A stretch of 36,401 nucleotides of DNA from the NCBI GenBank assembly GCA_002412985.1, contig DHWC01000128.1, positions 1-36,401 on the forward strand, in the 5' to 3' direction. The notes below the pieces were generated by a model, which saw only the letters and a list, made by a program, of their open reading frames with translations, was not told the DNA's origin and did no database searches. This document shows positions 25,403 through 34,402 of this stretch, one piece after another. The position numbers and the translations under genes are program-made. Within the stretch, counting starts at the first letter, position 1, and the number at the start of each line of letters is the position of its first letter. The DNA comes from Methylocystaceae bacterium UBA5192 (lineage in GTDB: Bacteria; Pseudomonadota; Alphaproteobacteria; Rhizobiales; Beijerinckiaceae).

Positions 25403-26707
25403 TCATTCCGCCGCCACACGCACGGGATCTGAATGCGGATTGGCGGTGTATTGATCGATCCGTTGTTCAATCACATCTCGAAAATGCGTAATTAGACCTT
25501 GTACGGGCCATGCAGCCGCATCGCCGAGAGCGCAAATCGTGTGGCCTTCAATTTGTTTTGACACGTCAAACAACATATCAATTTCTTTTTTCTGCGCGCG
25601 GCCTTCGACCATCCGCTGCATGACGCGCCACATCCACCCCGTGCCTTCCCGGCAAGGCGTGCATTGGCCACAGCTTTCGTGCTTGTAGAAATAAGATAGT
25701 CGCGCAATCGCGCGTATGATGTCCGTGGATTTATCCATGACAATGACAGCGGCCGTTCCCAGGCCTGAACCCAATTTCGACAGGCTGTCAAAATCCATTG
25801 GACAATCAATAATCTCATGCGCTGGCAAACATCTTACAGATGATCCGCCCGGAATAACCGCAAGCAAATTATCCCAACCGCCACGCACGCCGCCGCAATG
25901 CGCATCGATCAGCTCACGAAATGAAATCGACATCGCTTCTTCGATATTGCACGGGGTGTTTACATGGCCAGAAATGCAAAACAATTTCGTCCCAGCGTTG
26001 TTGGGACGTCCAATGCCAGCAAACCAAGCTGCGCCACGACGCAATATTGTCGGCACAACCGCGATTGACTCAACATTATTCACTGTCGTTGGGCAGCCAT
26101 AAAGTCCGACATTCGCAGGGAATGGCGGCTTAAGGCGCGGCATGCCTTTCTTGCCCTCGAGGCTCTCAATCAGCGCAGTCTCTTCGCCACAAATATAAGC
26201 CCCGGCCCCATGATGAACGTATAGGTCGAAAGGATAGCCATGCGTATTATTTTTGCCGATGAGATTTGCTGCGTAAGCTTCATCAACCGCGGCTTGCAAT
26301 GCTTCTCGCTCGGCAATGAATTCCCCCCGCACATAAATATAGCACGCATGCGCGCCCATGGCGTAGCTGGCAATCATCGCGCCTTCAACCAGCGTATGCG
26401 GATCATTGCGCATGATCTCGCGATCTTTGCAGGTTCCCGGCTCAGACTCATCCGCGTTGATCACAAGATAATGCGGGCGCTGCGGATCAATTTCTTTTGG
26501 CATGAAGGACCATTTCATGCCCGTCGAAAAGCCGGCGCCGCCGCGTCCACGAAGGCCGGAAGCCTTGACCTCTTCAATGATCTTATCACGGCCAAGGGCT
26601 AATAGAGCTTTTGTGTTGTCCCATTGCCCGCGTTTTTTTGCGCCGCTCAGAGAGCGATCGCCAAGGCCGTAAAGATTTGTAAAAATACGATCTGAATCGG
26701 AGAGCAT
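25403..26707 (-). CDS. nuoF: NADH-quinone oxidoreductase subunit F
   Basis: NADH-binding subunit that holds FMN and cluster N3, the entry point for electrons. The 434-residue protein has the glycine-rich nucleotide-binding stretch LRGRGGAGFSTGMKWSF, the region GAYICGEETALIESLEG, and cluster N3 ligands in ESCGQCTPCREGTGW plus the later cysteine in HTICALGDAAAWP. The ATG at 26707 lies 20 bases after the nuoE stop. Confidence 0.98.
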   Translation of the reverse strand: MLSDSDRIFTNLYGLGDRSLSGAKKRGQWDNTKALLALGRDKIIEEVKASGLRGRGGAGFSTGMKWSFMPKEIDPQRPHYLVINADESEPGTCKDREIMRNDPHTLVEGAMIASYAMGAHACYIYVRGEFIAEREALQAAVDEAYAANLIGKNNTHGYPFDLYVHHGAGAYICGEETALIESLEGKKGMPRLKPPFPANVGLYGCPTTVNNVESIAVVPTILRRGAAWFAGIGRPNNAGTKLFCISGHVNTPCNIEEAMSISFRELIDAHCGGVRGGWDNLLAVIPGGSSVRCLPAHEIIDCPMDFDSLSKLGSGLGTAAVIVMDKSTDIIRAIARLSYFYKHESCGQCTPCREGTGWMWRVMQRMVEGRAQKKEIDMLFDVSKQIEGHTICALGDAAAWPVQGLITHFRDVIEQRIDQYTANPHSDPVRVAAE

Positions 26708-26727
26708 GGTTCTTTCTTTCCCTCCGC

Positions 26728-27336
26728 TTACTTCGCGCCGTAGAGCGACGTGAGACTTGTTAATTTACCTGCAGGCTCTGAGGATACACGTCCTGTTTGA
26801 GATCCTATTTTGACTGTGCGACCTGCAGCCAGATCGTCAAGCAGTTTTTCAAAATTCTGCGGCGTAAGATCTTCGAAGAAATCATCATTGATCTGCACCA
26901 TCGGCGCATTGCAGCAAGCGCCAAGACACTCAACTTCAAGCCAGGAAAATAAGCCGTCTGCAGTTACTTTGCGTTGTGGACCAACGCGACGCTCAAGGAC
27001 TTTGATTAAATCATCAGAGCCGCACAACATACACGGCGTCGTTCCGCAAAGTTGGATATAATATTTTCCAACCGGCTCTAGATTAAACATCGTGTAGAAT
27101 GTCGCCACTTCCAGCACGCGTATTTTTGGCATGCCGAGAATTTCTGCAACCTTCTCAATCGCCTTTTGCGGTAACCAATAATTATTCTGTTTTTGCGCTT
27201 GCCATAAGGCGGGCACAACAGCAGACGCCTGGCGTCCGTCAGGATATTTGGCGATTTGCTTATCAAGCCAGGCTTTATTCTCAGGCGTGAAATCGAAACT
27301 ATCGGGCTGGTTTTCAGCTAAACGGCGCACTGACAT
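26728..27336 (-). CDS. nuoE: NADH-quinone oxidoreductase subunit E
   Basis: Thioredoxin-fold subunit carrying the [2Fe-2S] cluster N1a next to NuoF. The 202-residue protein has the four ligands Cys97, Cys102 (QLCGTTPCMLCG) and Cys137, Cys141 (ECLGACCNAP). Its ATG shares one base with the nuoD stop (TGATG), implying translational coupling. Confidence 0.97.
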   Translation of the reverse strand: MSVRRLAENQPDSFDFTPENKAWLDKQIAKYPDGRQASAVVPALWQAQKQNNYWLPQKAIEKVAEILGMPKIRVLEVATFYTMFNLEPVGKYYIQLCGTTPCMLCGSDDLIKVLERRVGPQRKVTADGLFSWLEVECLGACCNAPMVQINDDFFEDLTPQNFEKLLDDLAAGRTVKIGSQTGRVSSEPAGKLTSLTSLYGAK

Positions 27337-28556
27337 CAGCGATCAACCTCCCCAAAGACGATATCCAGCGACCCTAGGATGGCCGACACGTCGGCAAGCA
27401 TGTGATCCTTACAGAGAAAATCCATCGCTGAGAGATGCGCAAAACCTGGCGCGCGAATTTTACACCGATAGGGCTTGTCGCCGCCATCAGACACGAGATA
27501 GACGCCAAATTCGCCCTTTGGCGCTTCGACGGCCGCATAGACTTCGCCTGCTGGCACGTGAAAGCCTTCCGTGAAGAGTTTAAAGTGGTGAATGAGCGCC
27601 TCCATCGACCGCTTCATTTCTGGTCGCGTCGGCTGCGTAATTTTGTGATTTTGCGTCAAAACAGGTCCACGACCATCCGCGCGCAAGAGTTTCTCGACAC
27701 ATTGACGCATGATGGATGTAGATTGACGCATTTCCTCCATTCTGATGACAGCGCGATCATAACAATCACCATGCTTGCCTATCGGAATATCGAAATCCAT
27801 CTCTTCATAACATTCGTAGGGTTGCGATTTACGCAAATCCCATGCGGCGCCCGACCCTCGCACCATGACGCCTGAAAATCCCCATTTCCATGCGTCCTCT
27901 AACGAAATCACGCCAATATCGACATTGCGTTGTTTAAAAATTCTATTGCCGATGAAGAGCTCTTCTAAGTCGTCACAGACTTTCAAGAATGGATCGCAAA
28001 AGGCGCCAATATCTTCAACCAATTGATCTGGAAGATCGCGTCCAACGCCGCCAGGGCGAAAATAATTGGCGTGCATGCGCGCGCCGCAAGCGCGCTCATA
28101 AAACACCATTAGCTTCTCGCGCTCCTCATATCCCCATAGAGGCGGCGTCAAAGCGCCAACGTCCATGGCTTGTGACGTCACATTGAGAAGGTGTGAAAGC
28201 AAGCGGCCAATTTCGGCGTAAAGCACACGAATAAGTTGGGCGCGACGTGGAACTTGGACGCCTAGCAAGCGCTCTATCGCGATGCAAAAGGCATGTTCCT
28301 GATTCATCGGCGCGCAATAATCCAGCCGATCAAAATAAGGAACATTTTGTAAATAAGTCCGCGACTCCATGAGCTTCTCGGTGCCGCGATGAAGGAAACC
28401 AATATGCGGATCGACCCGTTCGACTACTTCGCCGTCGAGCTCGAGAATTAGTCGCAACACGCCATGAGCCGCGGGATGCTGCGGACCAAAGTTAATATTG
28501 AAATTACGCTGGCCCTGCGGGGCTGCCGGAAGTTCGTTCATTGGTGACGCGCTCAC
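27336..28556 (-). CDS. nuoD: NADH-quinone oxidoreductase subunit D
   Basis: 49-kDa-type subunit that lines the quinone site together with NuoB. The 406-residue protein has the family hallmarks NFGPQHPAAHGVLRL, HIGFLHRGTEKLMESRTY and YFDRLDYCAPMNQEHAF. I choose the GTG at 28556, which forms a GTGA overlap with the nuoC stop and has an AAGG about eight bases upstream; an ATG at 28541 (MNELPAAPQG) is an alternative. It overlaps nuoE by one base. Confidence 0.97.
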   Translation of the reverse strand: MSASPMNELPAAPQGQRNFNINFGPQHPAAHGVLRLILELDGEVVERVDPHIGFLHRGTEKLMESRTYLQNVPYFDRLDYCAPMNQEHAFCIAIERLLGVQVPRRAQLIRVLYAEIGRLLSHLLNVTSQAMDVGALTPPLWGYEEREKLMVFYERACGARMHANYFRPGGVGRDLPDQLVEDIGAFCDPFLKVCDDLEELFIGNRIFKQRNVDIGVISLEDAWKWGFSGVMVRGSGAAWDLRKSQPYECYEEMDFDIPIGKHGDCYDRAVIRMEEMRQSTSIMRQCVEKLLRADGRGPVLTQNHKITQPTRPEMKRSMEALIHHFKLFTEGFHVPAGEVYAAVEAPKGEFGVYLVSDGGDKPYRCKIRAPGFAHLSAMDFLCKDHMLADVSAILGSLDIVFGEVDR

Positions 28557-29155
28557 TTGCTCGCCTTCTCATCGCCAGGAAGATCGTAGGAAACCGCTTC
28601 CCAGGGCGACAAGAAATCGAAATTTCGATATTCTTGCGTTAGCTTTACAGGTTCATAAACCACACGTTTTTGTTCGTCGTCATAGCGCACTTCGACAAAA
28701 CCACTCATTGGGAAGTCTTTGCGCAGCGGATGACCGTCAAAACCATAATCCGTCATAATGCGACGAAGGTCTGGATGGTGAGAAAAAATAACGCCAAAGA
28801 GATCGTATGTTTCACGTTCATACCAATCTGCGCCCGGGAATAGCTCAACAAGTGAAGCAACTGGCGTTTCTTCAGAAGCGCTCGTCTTGATGCGAATGCG
28901 GCGATTATGCTTTGGCGATTGCAAATGGGCGACGACGTCAAAACGTTCTGCGCGTTCTGGATAATCCGCAGCGGTCACATCAATAAAATTAATGAAGTTA
29001 CAGTCTACATCCGTTTGCAGATATGCCGCAGTATCACGCCAACGCTCGCGCGCAATTGTCAGCGTCAACTCGCCAAAGGCGACTTTCACATCTGTGACTG
29101 CGCCTGGGAGCGCGTCGCTGATCCGAGCGCCGAGCGCTTCGAGTTCCCCACTCAT
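28553..29155 (-). CDS. nuoC: NADH-quinone oxidoreductase subunit C
   Basis: 30-kDa-type structural subunit of the complex I peripheral arm, 200 residues, separate from NuoD as in most Alphaproteobacteria and unlike the fused E. coli NuoCD. The signature ERETYDLFGVIFSHHPDLRRIMTD and FDGHPLRKDFPMSGF are present. The ATG at 29155 follows the nuoB stop after 46 bases. Confidence 0.97.
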   Translation of the reverse strand: MSGELEALGARISDALPGAVTDVKVAFGELTLTIARERWRDTAAYLQTDVDCNFINFIDVTAADYPERAERFDVVAHLQSPKHNRRIRIKTSASEETPVASLVELFPGADWYERETYDLFGVIFSHHPDLRRIMTDYGFDGHPLRKDFPMSGFVEVRYDDEQKRVVYEPVKLTQEYRNFDFLSPWEAVSYDLPGDEKASK

Positions 29156-29201
29156 TCACTATCCCTTTGCAAAGCTACTTTGCAGCAAGCGTTTTATTGA
29201 C

Positions 29202-29786
29202 TTAACGCTCGATGGTGCCGGTTCGCCGGATTTTCTTTTGCAACATCAACATTCCATAGACCAGCGCTTCTGCGGAAGGCGGGCAGCCTGGAACATAAAT
29301 ATCGACTGGAATGACGCGATCGCAACCACGCACGACTGAATATGAATAGTGGTAGTAGCCACCGCCATTCGCGCAAGAGCCCATCGAGATGACGTAACGC
29401 GGCTCCGGCATTTGGTCATAGACTTTGCGTAAGGCGGGCGCCATTTTATTAGTCAATGTACCAGCGATTATGATGCAATCGGATTGGCGCGGTGAAGCGC
29501 GCGGCGCAAAACCAAAACGCTCAAGATCATAGCGCGGCATTGCAGCTTGAATCATTTCAACAGCGCAGCATGCAAGACCAAAAGTCATCCACATTAGCGA
29601 GCCTGTTCGCGCCCAATTGATGACGTCGTCCGTGGCCGTGACAAAGAACCCCTTGTCCGCAAGCTCATTATTTATTTCAAGGAAAAACGGATCATCCGAC
29701 CCCACCGGCTTACCGGTGCGTGGATCAATCAGCCCCGTTGCCTGCGGTGCAACTAGCGCGCCGCCTTGATTGGCGATCAATCCCAT
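29202..29786 (-). CDS. nuoB: NADH-quinone oxidoreductase subunit B
   Basis: Carries the terminal [4Fe-4S] cluster N2, which reduces quinone. The 194-residue protein shows the adjacent cysteine pair in FGLACCAVEM, the cysteine in MGSCANGGG and the one in YVPGCPPSAEAL. The ATG at 29786 lies inside the end of nuoA, giving a ten-base overlap. Confidence 0.98.
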   Translation of the reverse strand: MGLIANQGGALVAPQATGLIDPRTGKPVGSDDPFFLEINNELADKGFFVTATDDVINWARTGSLMWMTFGLACCAVEMIQAAMPRYDLERFGFAPRASPRQSDCIIIAGTLTNKMAPALRKVYDQMPEPRYVISMGSCANGGGYYHYSYSVVRGCDRVIPVDIYVPGCPPSAEALVYGMLMLQKKIRRTGTIER

Positions 29787-30142
29787 TCTAGCGCTCCCTT
29801 ACGCCATAAATAGACAAAGCCTATCGCAAGCTCGCCTAGAAAAATCATCATGCCCCAAAAACCAAACAAACCGACTTCTTTGAATGCGACCGCCCATGGA
29901 AACAGAAAGGCGACTTCTAAATCGAAAATGATGAACAGCAACGACACAAGATAAAAGCGCACGTCGAACTTCATGCGCGAGTCATTGAAGGGATTAAAGC
30001 CGCACTCATAGGCTGAGAGCTTTTCTGGATCTGGCGCTTTAAAAGCAAGAAGAAATGGCGCAACAAGCAAAGCGCCAGAAATAATCGCGGATAAAGCGAT
30101 GAAAATAATAATTGGCAGATAGTGTTCAAGCAGCATCGGCAT
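29777..30142 (-). CDS. nuoA: NADH-quinone oxidoreductase subunit A
   Basis: Three-helix membrane subunit at the junction of the two arms, 121 residues, and the first gene of the 14-gene operon. The conserved loop YECGFNPFNDSRMKFDVRFY is followed by the helix with the buried acidic pair in FIIFDLEVAFLFPW. The open frame extends to 30238, but the ATG at 30142 (MPMLLEHYLP) has GGAG seven bases upstream and gives the family length. Six bases downstream, a second ATG at 30136 is also possible. Confidence 0.97.
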   Translation of the reverse strand: MPMLLEHYLPIIIFIALSAIISGALLVAPFLLAFKAPDPEKLSAYECGFNPFNDSRMKFDVRFYLVSLLFIIFDLEVAFLFPWAVAFKEVGLFGFWGMMIFLGELAIGFVYLWRKGALEWD

Positions 30143-30332
30143 GGGTCGTCTCCGGTCACTCCGACGATTTACGCGGCGGGGGCCGCGGTCGTATAACCGC
30201 ATTATTGGAATGGCTCCAAGCCGCGCGTTCCGTAACAAAGGCGCCTTGCCAAAGCAAGAGACAAGCCGGTTATTCGATGGTCTTTGGCTAATTTATAACC
30301 AGAGATCGCTATTCAGGCGCAGTTGGCGCACA
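30143..30332 (-). promoter_or_regulatory. Leader region of the nuo operon with alternative hairpins
   Basis: 190 bases between the ATP12-type gene and nuoA. Reading the minus strand, GCGGT/ACCGC (30196-30200 with 30185-30189) and CGCGGC/GCCGCG (30182-30187 with 30172-30177) are two stems that share bases 30185-30187, so they cannot form together. They lie just upstream of the nuoA ribosome site. A TATAAA-like box on the minus strand near 30291-30296 lacks a clear -35 partner. A promoter is likely here but not proven. Confidence 0.4.
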
Positions 30333-31139
30333 TTAAGCGATACAGTCGAGCAAAAGCGCCGCCGCGCGGAAGTCGCTATACCGCTTTTCCCGCCGCGCCA
30401 AGGCCTCTTGATCCTCGCCCCAAACGCTCATTTGAAAATCCTCGTCGAGATTGGCGGCGGTCCAAGCAGCTTCAACCGACAGGAACTTATGCGCCAAGGC
30501 CAAGGCCAAGGCTAAGGAACCGCTCAATGCAGTCAACTCATACATCGCTGTGAGCCGAAAGGGTGCGCCTGCGCCAGACTTGACCGTCGCCCGCACCGCC
30601 GAGTTCAGGGCTGCAAGCGCCTCAGAGCTTTGATTGACAAAGGTTACCCCCGCGCCCAGGCTCAGCTTCGCCCCCAGTCGATCTTTGAGAAAAGCCAGGA
30701 CCGGGTCCCAGCAAGCCGCTTGGCGGCTGGCTAGGGTTTCCGGCTCCTCAACGCGATAACAAATGAGGTCTGAGGCGGCAAAACGCATCAATTCCGCCTC
30801 AACCGCCGCCTGTTGCAACGCTACGCCATCAAGGGCCGTGTTGGTCAAACGGGTTAATGGCATGGCGGCGGGATTGATCGTGGATGTCTGCGCCGCCCAT
30901 TCAAGCGCCAAATACTCAGCCAATAATCGACTAGGCGCGATCACGCGTTGCTTTTGCGGGGTATAGACAGGACGCGCATCGAGCAAAATCCCGAAGCCTT
31001 GAGTTGTTTCGTCAACGCTCACTTGGGCGTAAAAACGATTAGGCAAAGGCCGAGCGGGCCCACGCGCCGAGATCTGCGGATCGCGTTCTCCTCCCTGCGC
31101 AAATAAATCAGCCTCAAGGCCAGACGGCGGATTAGCCAC
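30333..31139 (-). CDS. ATP12-family F1 ATP synthase assembly chaperone
   Basis: Homologue of mitochondrial Atp12, which binds the F1 alpha subunit during assembly of ATP synthase; conserved in Alphaproteobacteria. The 268-residue protein shows the expected order: NRFYAQVSV, LDARPVYTPQKQ, EWAAQTSTINPAAMPLTRLTN with the invariant MPLTRL core, DLICYRVEEPE, WDPVLAFL and a C-terminal WGEDQEALARREKRYSDF. The start is uncertain: I take the GTG at 31139 because AGAGGGG lies just before it; a GTG at 31157 is the upstream alternative. It lies closely downstream of the RluC-type gene and upstream of nuoA on the same strand. Confidence 0.9.
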   Translation of the reverse strand: MANPPSGLEADLFAQGGERDPQISARGPARPLPNRFYAQVSVDETTQGFGILLDARPVYTPQKQRVIAPSRLLAEYLALEWAAQTSTINPAAMPLTRLTNTALDGVALQQAAVEAELMRFAASDLICYRVEEPETLASRQAACWDPVLAFLKDRLGAKLSLGAGVTFVNQSSEALAALNSAVRATVKSGAGAPFRLTAMYELTALSGSLALALALAHKFLSVEAAWTAANLDEDFQMSVWGEDQEALARREKRYSDFRAAALLLDCIA

Positions 31140-31162
31140 AGCTCCCCCTCTGCACACTCAAC

Positions 31163-32251
31163 TCAAGCGTCTGGCGCGCTGTCAATCGGATCATCTTGAT
31201 CAATGTTAAACCCAAAAAGATCCCATGTTTTTTTCATATGCTCTGGCAGCGGCGCGGTCACGTCTAACACACCGCCTTTGGGATGGGGCAGAACTAAACG
31301 GCGCGCTAAGAGATGGAGTTTGCGATCCAATTGTTCTGGCAAAGCGCGGAGCGGATCGCGACGGCGTACATCATCTTGCGGTCGATGCCCATATTTTGGA
31401 TCGCCAAAAATTGGATGGCCGATTGCTTCTGCATGCGCGCGTAATTGATGCGTGCGCCCCGTCAGAGGCCTCATCGACAACCAAGCGCATCGCGGCGCGC
31501 TCTTATCGACTGTTGCATAATAGGTTAATGAGTGTTGCGCGTCCGCCTCGCCATGTTTGGCTACCCGCATCCGTTCCAGATCACGGCCGCCGCCGCGGCT
31601 CTGTTCCATGCCAAGGCCCTTTGACAAATACAAGGATACCCGGCCTTGCGTTGGCTTGGGCGCGCCTTCTACCAGAGCCCAATAGGTTTTTTTCGCCTGT
31701 CTTGAGCGAAAAATTTCGCCTAGATCGGCCGCCATGCGACGGCTCTTCGCAATCAACAAAACTCCAGAGGTGTCTCGATCAAGCCGATGCACCAGCACAG
31801 GCCGGTTGAAGCTTGAGCCCATGGCTTCAAGCATTCCATCTATATGATGTTTTGTCCCAGAGCCCCCCTGCACCGCCAGTCCAAACGGTTTATTGAGCAC
31901 AAGCACATCCTTATCCTCGAATAAGGTCATTTCTCTGAGCGCGCGCGCTTCTTCTGGCGTTTGCCGCCTGACCGACGGCGCCGCAGGCGCCTCGATCTTG
32001 AGCGGCGGCACGCGAATTTTTTGCCCCGCTTCTAAACGCGTCGAGGTTTCGACGCGTTTGCCATCGACCCGCACTTCGCCTTTTCGGCAGATTTTTGCCA
32101 AATGGGAAAGAGCAAGCGAAGGATAATGTCGCTTAAACCAGCGATCGACGCGAATGCCCGCCTCATCTTCGCTGACAACCCCGCTTGTCACGCCTTTGGC
32201 GCTTGCGGCCGATTGATTTGAGTCCGCGGCAGTTTGAGGAGTGACCGTCAT
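31163..32251 (-). CDS. RluA/RluC-family 23S rRNA pseudouridine synthase
   Basis: Isomerises specific uridines to pseudouridine, by family most likely in 23S rRNA. The 362-residue protein has an S4 RNA-binding domain (about 33-85, IRVDRWFKRHYP to RVDGKRV), the catalytic motif VHRLDRDTSGVLLIAKS with Asp158, and RPLTGRTHQLRAHAEAIGHPIFGDPKYG. The S4 domain argues for RluC or RluD rather than RluA. The ATG at 32251 lacks a strong ribosome site. It is divergent from the transporter gene and is followed closely by the ATP12-type gene, a pairing often seen in Alphaproteobacteria. Confidence 0.94.
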   Translation of the reverse strand: MTVTPQTAADSNQSAASAKGVTSGVVSEDEAGIRVDRWFKRHYPSLALSHLAKICRKGEVRVDGKRVETSTRLEAGQKIRVPPLKIEAPAAPSVRRQTPEEARALREMTLFEDKDVLVLNKPFGLAVQGGSGTKHHIDGMLEAMGSSFNRPVLVHRLDRDTSGVLLIAKSRRMAADLGEIFRSRQAKKTYWALVEGAPKPTQGRVSLYLSKGLGMEQSRGGGRDLERMRVAKHGEADAQHSLTYYATVDKSAPRCAWLSMRPLTGRTHQLRAHAEAIGHPIFGDPKYGHRPQDDVRRRDPLRALPEQLDRKLHLLARRLVLPHPKGGVLDVTAPLPEHMKKTWDLFGFNIDQDDPIDSAPDA

Positions 32252-32467
32252 TTAGATGCCAATCCTTGAGGGCGGCGCATTGGATGATAAAAAACCACGA
32301 GCCCTTATCAACTATCCCTCAGATCCTGTCGATGGCTTTAGCTTTGCTTCATCAATAGAAGACATTAAAAAAAACGACGCAGCTAAGATCTGCGATCTGC
32401 GAGAAAGACGACTTGGAACCCAAAGCCGGCTCGGTTAATAGTCAGGGACAACGTCCAAGGATACATA
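32252..32467. other. Divergent intergenic region, rluC-type gene to SSS transporter
   Basis: 216 bases that must hold promoters for both directions. A short open frame at 32256-32438 has no ribosome site and no recognisable similarity. A tandem GATCTGC repeat occurs near 32390. I could not assign a convincing promoter pair. Confidence 0.5.
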
Positions 32468-34237
32468 ATGTCTCAGCGCCCCAATGAAGCTGCGTTATTT
32501 GATCGCGCTACGCTCGACGCGCGGATTGTTTTCGTTTCAGCAGTCTTCCTTTTGGCTTTTGCTTTTATGGCGCTTTTAGATCGCGTCGGCGCGCCGATCA
32601 GATTTGTTGGCGCAGCCACGCCATGGTTCACGGTCGCAGCGCTGGCGACACTGGGTTTTCTCCTCCACTCAACCCGCGTCTCGGCCTATTACACTGCCGA
32701 CCGCTGCGTGCCTGGAGCCTATGCGGGCTTTGCCGGCGCATCGCTCATGATTGCGCTGTCATTACCCTTTTCCGCTCGCATTGCTGGACATTCTTGGATG
32801 ATTGGCGTGATTGCTGGCGTCGTAATTGGGTTGGCGGCGGCGACGCTTTATTTAGGTCCCATTTTGAGAAAGACTGGCGCCTATTCAATTTCTGGGTTGT
32901 TTGTCGCCCGTTTTAAAAATCAAAAAATCCGACAAGCCCTCATCGCCGCCGTTGCGATCCCCTCAGCGCTCTTAGCGATGGCGGGAAATCTCATCGCTGT
33001 TGAGGCGCTGGCCGATCTCACGGGCGCGTCGCGACCTTTTTCTGCGTTCGCTATTGGAGCCGCCAGCTTGTTTATTGCTGGGCCTGGGGGATTATCCGGA
33101 GTTATTTGGGCCAGCGCAGCGGCTGGAGGCGTCGCACTTTTAGGCTTTGGCTGGCCAATCGCCGCTTTGGAGTTTCAAGGTAACCTCCCTGTTGGCCTTT
33201 TGGGCGGCGGCTCAGGCTGGAGTGAAGCCGGTCAATTGCTAACAAACTGGCAAATCATGCCGCCTAATCTGCTTTTTGGCGTAGAATTCAGCGTAACTGT
33301 CGCTATGGCTCTTGGCGTTGCGGCTTTAGCCCCGCTGCTCGCCCCCGCTGTTACCACCGCCAATGTCGCCACCGCCCGTCGTAGTGGCATCGCCGCCATG
33401 CTTTGGTCTGGCGTTTTTATCCTTCTCATTTCTTCCGTTATGGCCTCAGCTGCGATCACTTTCGCCAATAGCGTAAAGGATCGCCCCTCTGAACAGCTCC
33501 CTGCAGCGGTGTATGCCGCAAGCGGCAAAGGCTTAATCACAATTTGCAATGACTATGTGGATGGACCGCTGCAAGCGCAAAAAGCCTGTCTAGATCAGGA
33601 GATTAAGCCTGGAACGCCGCTTAAGCCGCAAAATGTGCGGCCTGTAGACAGCAGTTTCCTCATTGGCGTCCTGCCAGAATTAACAGGCCTGGGCGCAGCA
33701 GCCTCCGGATTGCTTGCCGCCGCCGTGGTTGGCCTGGGCTTGTCATTAGCGGCAATGGGTCTCCAAGCCTGCGGCGCCGCTTTAGGACATGACGCGCTTT
33801 ATCATCTTCGCGGCGATGTCGATTTGAGTAGTCGACGCCTTGCCATCACCCGCCTTGTGCTGATCGTAGTTTCTGCACTGGCATATGTAATCAGCGTCTT
33901 AAACATCTTTGCCGCTGGGGAATTAGTCGCTATGGCGCTAGCGATTTCCGCAGCCTGCGTCGCTCCTTCACTCATCCTCATCTTCTGGTCTCGCGCCGGC
34001 AGTCAGGAAGCGCTAATTGCGCTCATTGGCGGCCTCATTGGATTACTGACGACACTTTTCCTAGCTGAGGCCCGCCGCCGAGTTGATATTTATGCGCTTA
34101 CTGGCCTTGCTGGCGCTACGCTTGGACTGGCCGCCGCCCTTGTCTCTGGTCTCAACTCATCCAAGCGCGATCCAGACGCAGAGGCCTTCGTTAAAAACAT
34201 CCACGAGGATGAAGACCACGTCGTCGCCTTTGAATGA
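32468..34237 (+). CDS. Sodium:solute symporter (SSS) family transporter
   Basis: Integral membrane protein of the SSS superfamily, closest in look to the acetate-permease/VC_2705-like group; the substrate is not identifiable. The 589 residues contain about 13 hydrophobic segments. Family-typical stretches are VSAYYTADRCVPGAYAGFAGASLM, near the first core helices, and GAYSISGLFVARF. An extramembrane loop (about residues 340-395) contains two cysteines in ICNDYVDGPLQAQKACLD that could form a disulfide. The ATG has AAGGA six bases upstream. The small DUF4212 partner often encoded upstream of VC_2705-type symporters is absent. An acetate or other carboxylate role is only a guess. Confidence 0.85.
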   Translation: MSQRPNEAALFDRATLDARIVFVSAVFLLAFAFMALLDRVGAPIRFVGAATPWFTVAALATLGFLLHSTRVSAYYTADRCVPGAYAGFAGASLMIALSLPFSARIAGHSWMIGVIAGVVIGLAAATLYLGPILRKTGAYSISGLFVARFKNQKIRQALIAAVAIPSALLAMAGNLIAVEALADLTGASRPFSAFAIGAASLFIAGPGGLSGVIWASAAAGGVALLGFGWPIAALEFQGNLPVGLLGGGSGWSEAGQLLTNWQIMPPNLLFGVEFSVTVAMALGVAALAPLLAPAVTTANVATARRSGIAAMLWSGVFILLISSVMASAAITFANSVKDRPSEQLPAAVYAASGKGLITICNDYVDGPLQAQKACLDQEIKPGTPLKPQNVRPVDSSFLIGVLPELTGLGAAASGLLAAAVVGLGLSLAAMGLQACGAALGHDALYHLRGDVDLSSRRLAITRLVLIVVSALAYVISVLNIFAAGELVAMALAISAACVAPSLILIFWSRAGSQEALIALIGGLIGLLTTLFLAEARRRVDIYALTGLAGATLGLAAALVSGLNSSKRDPDAEAFVKNIHEDEDHVVAFE

Positions 34238-34300
34238 GGCCGAGAGCCGCACTCAGCCCCTCTATCGTTCCGTGTGAATTCTGGTATAAGCCCGCCTGCA

Positions 34301-34319
34301 CGGCCCAGTCTCTGGGCCG
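34301..34319 (+). promoter_or_regulatory. Hairpin in the rpsO upstream region
   Basis: CGGCCCAG and CTGGGCCG form a perfect eight-base stem with a three-base loop, followed by GCTTTGCTTTT. It is either a modest terminator of the upstream transporter gene or a structured part of the rpsO leader. The T-tract is interrupted, so a terminator role is uncertain. Confidence 0.45.
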
Positions 34320-34402
34320 GCTTTGCTTTTGAGCGACCTCGCTGGACGACATCCCGGCTCCGGCCCTCGAAAGCGGACGACCTCTAGAAATAAGGATCAT
34401 CG

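Noticed and set aside
32256..32438. 60-codon open frame upstream of the SSS transporter
   Set aside because: No ribosome site, no similarity recognised, and it lies where divergent promoters are expected.
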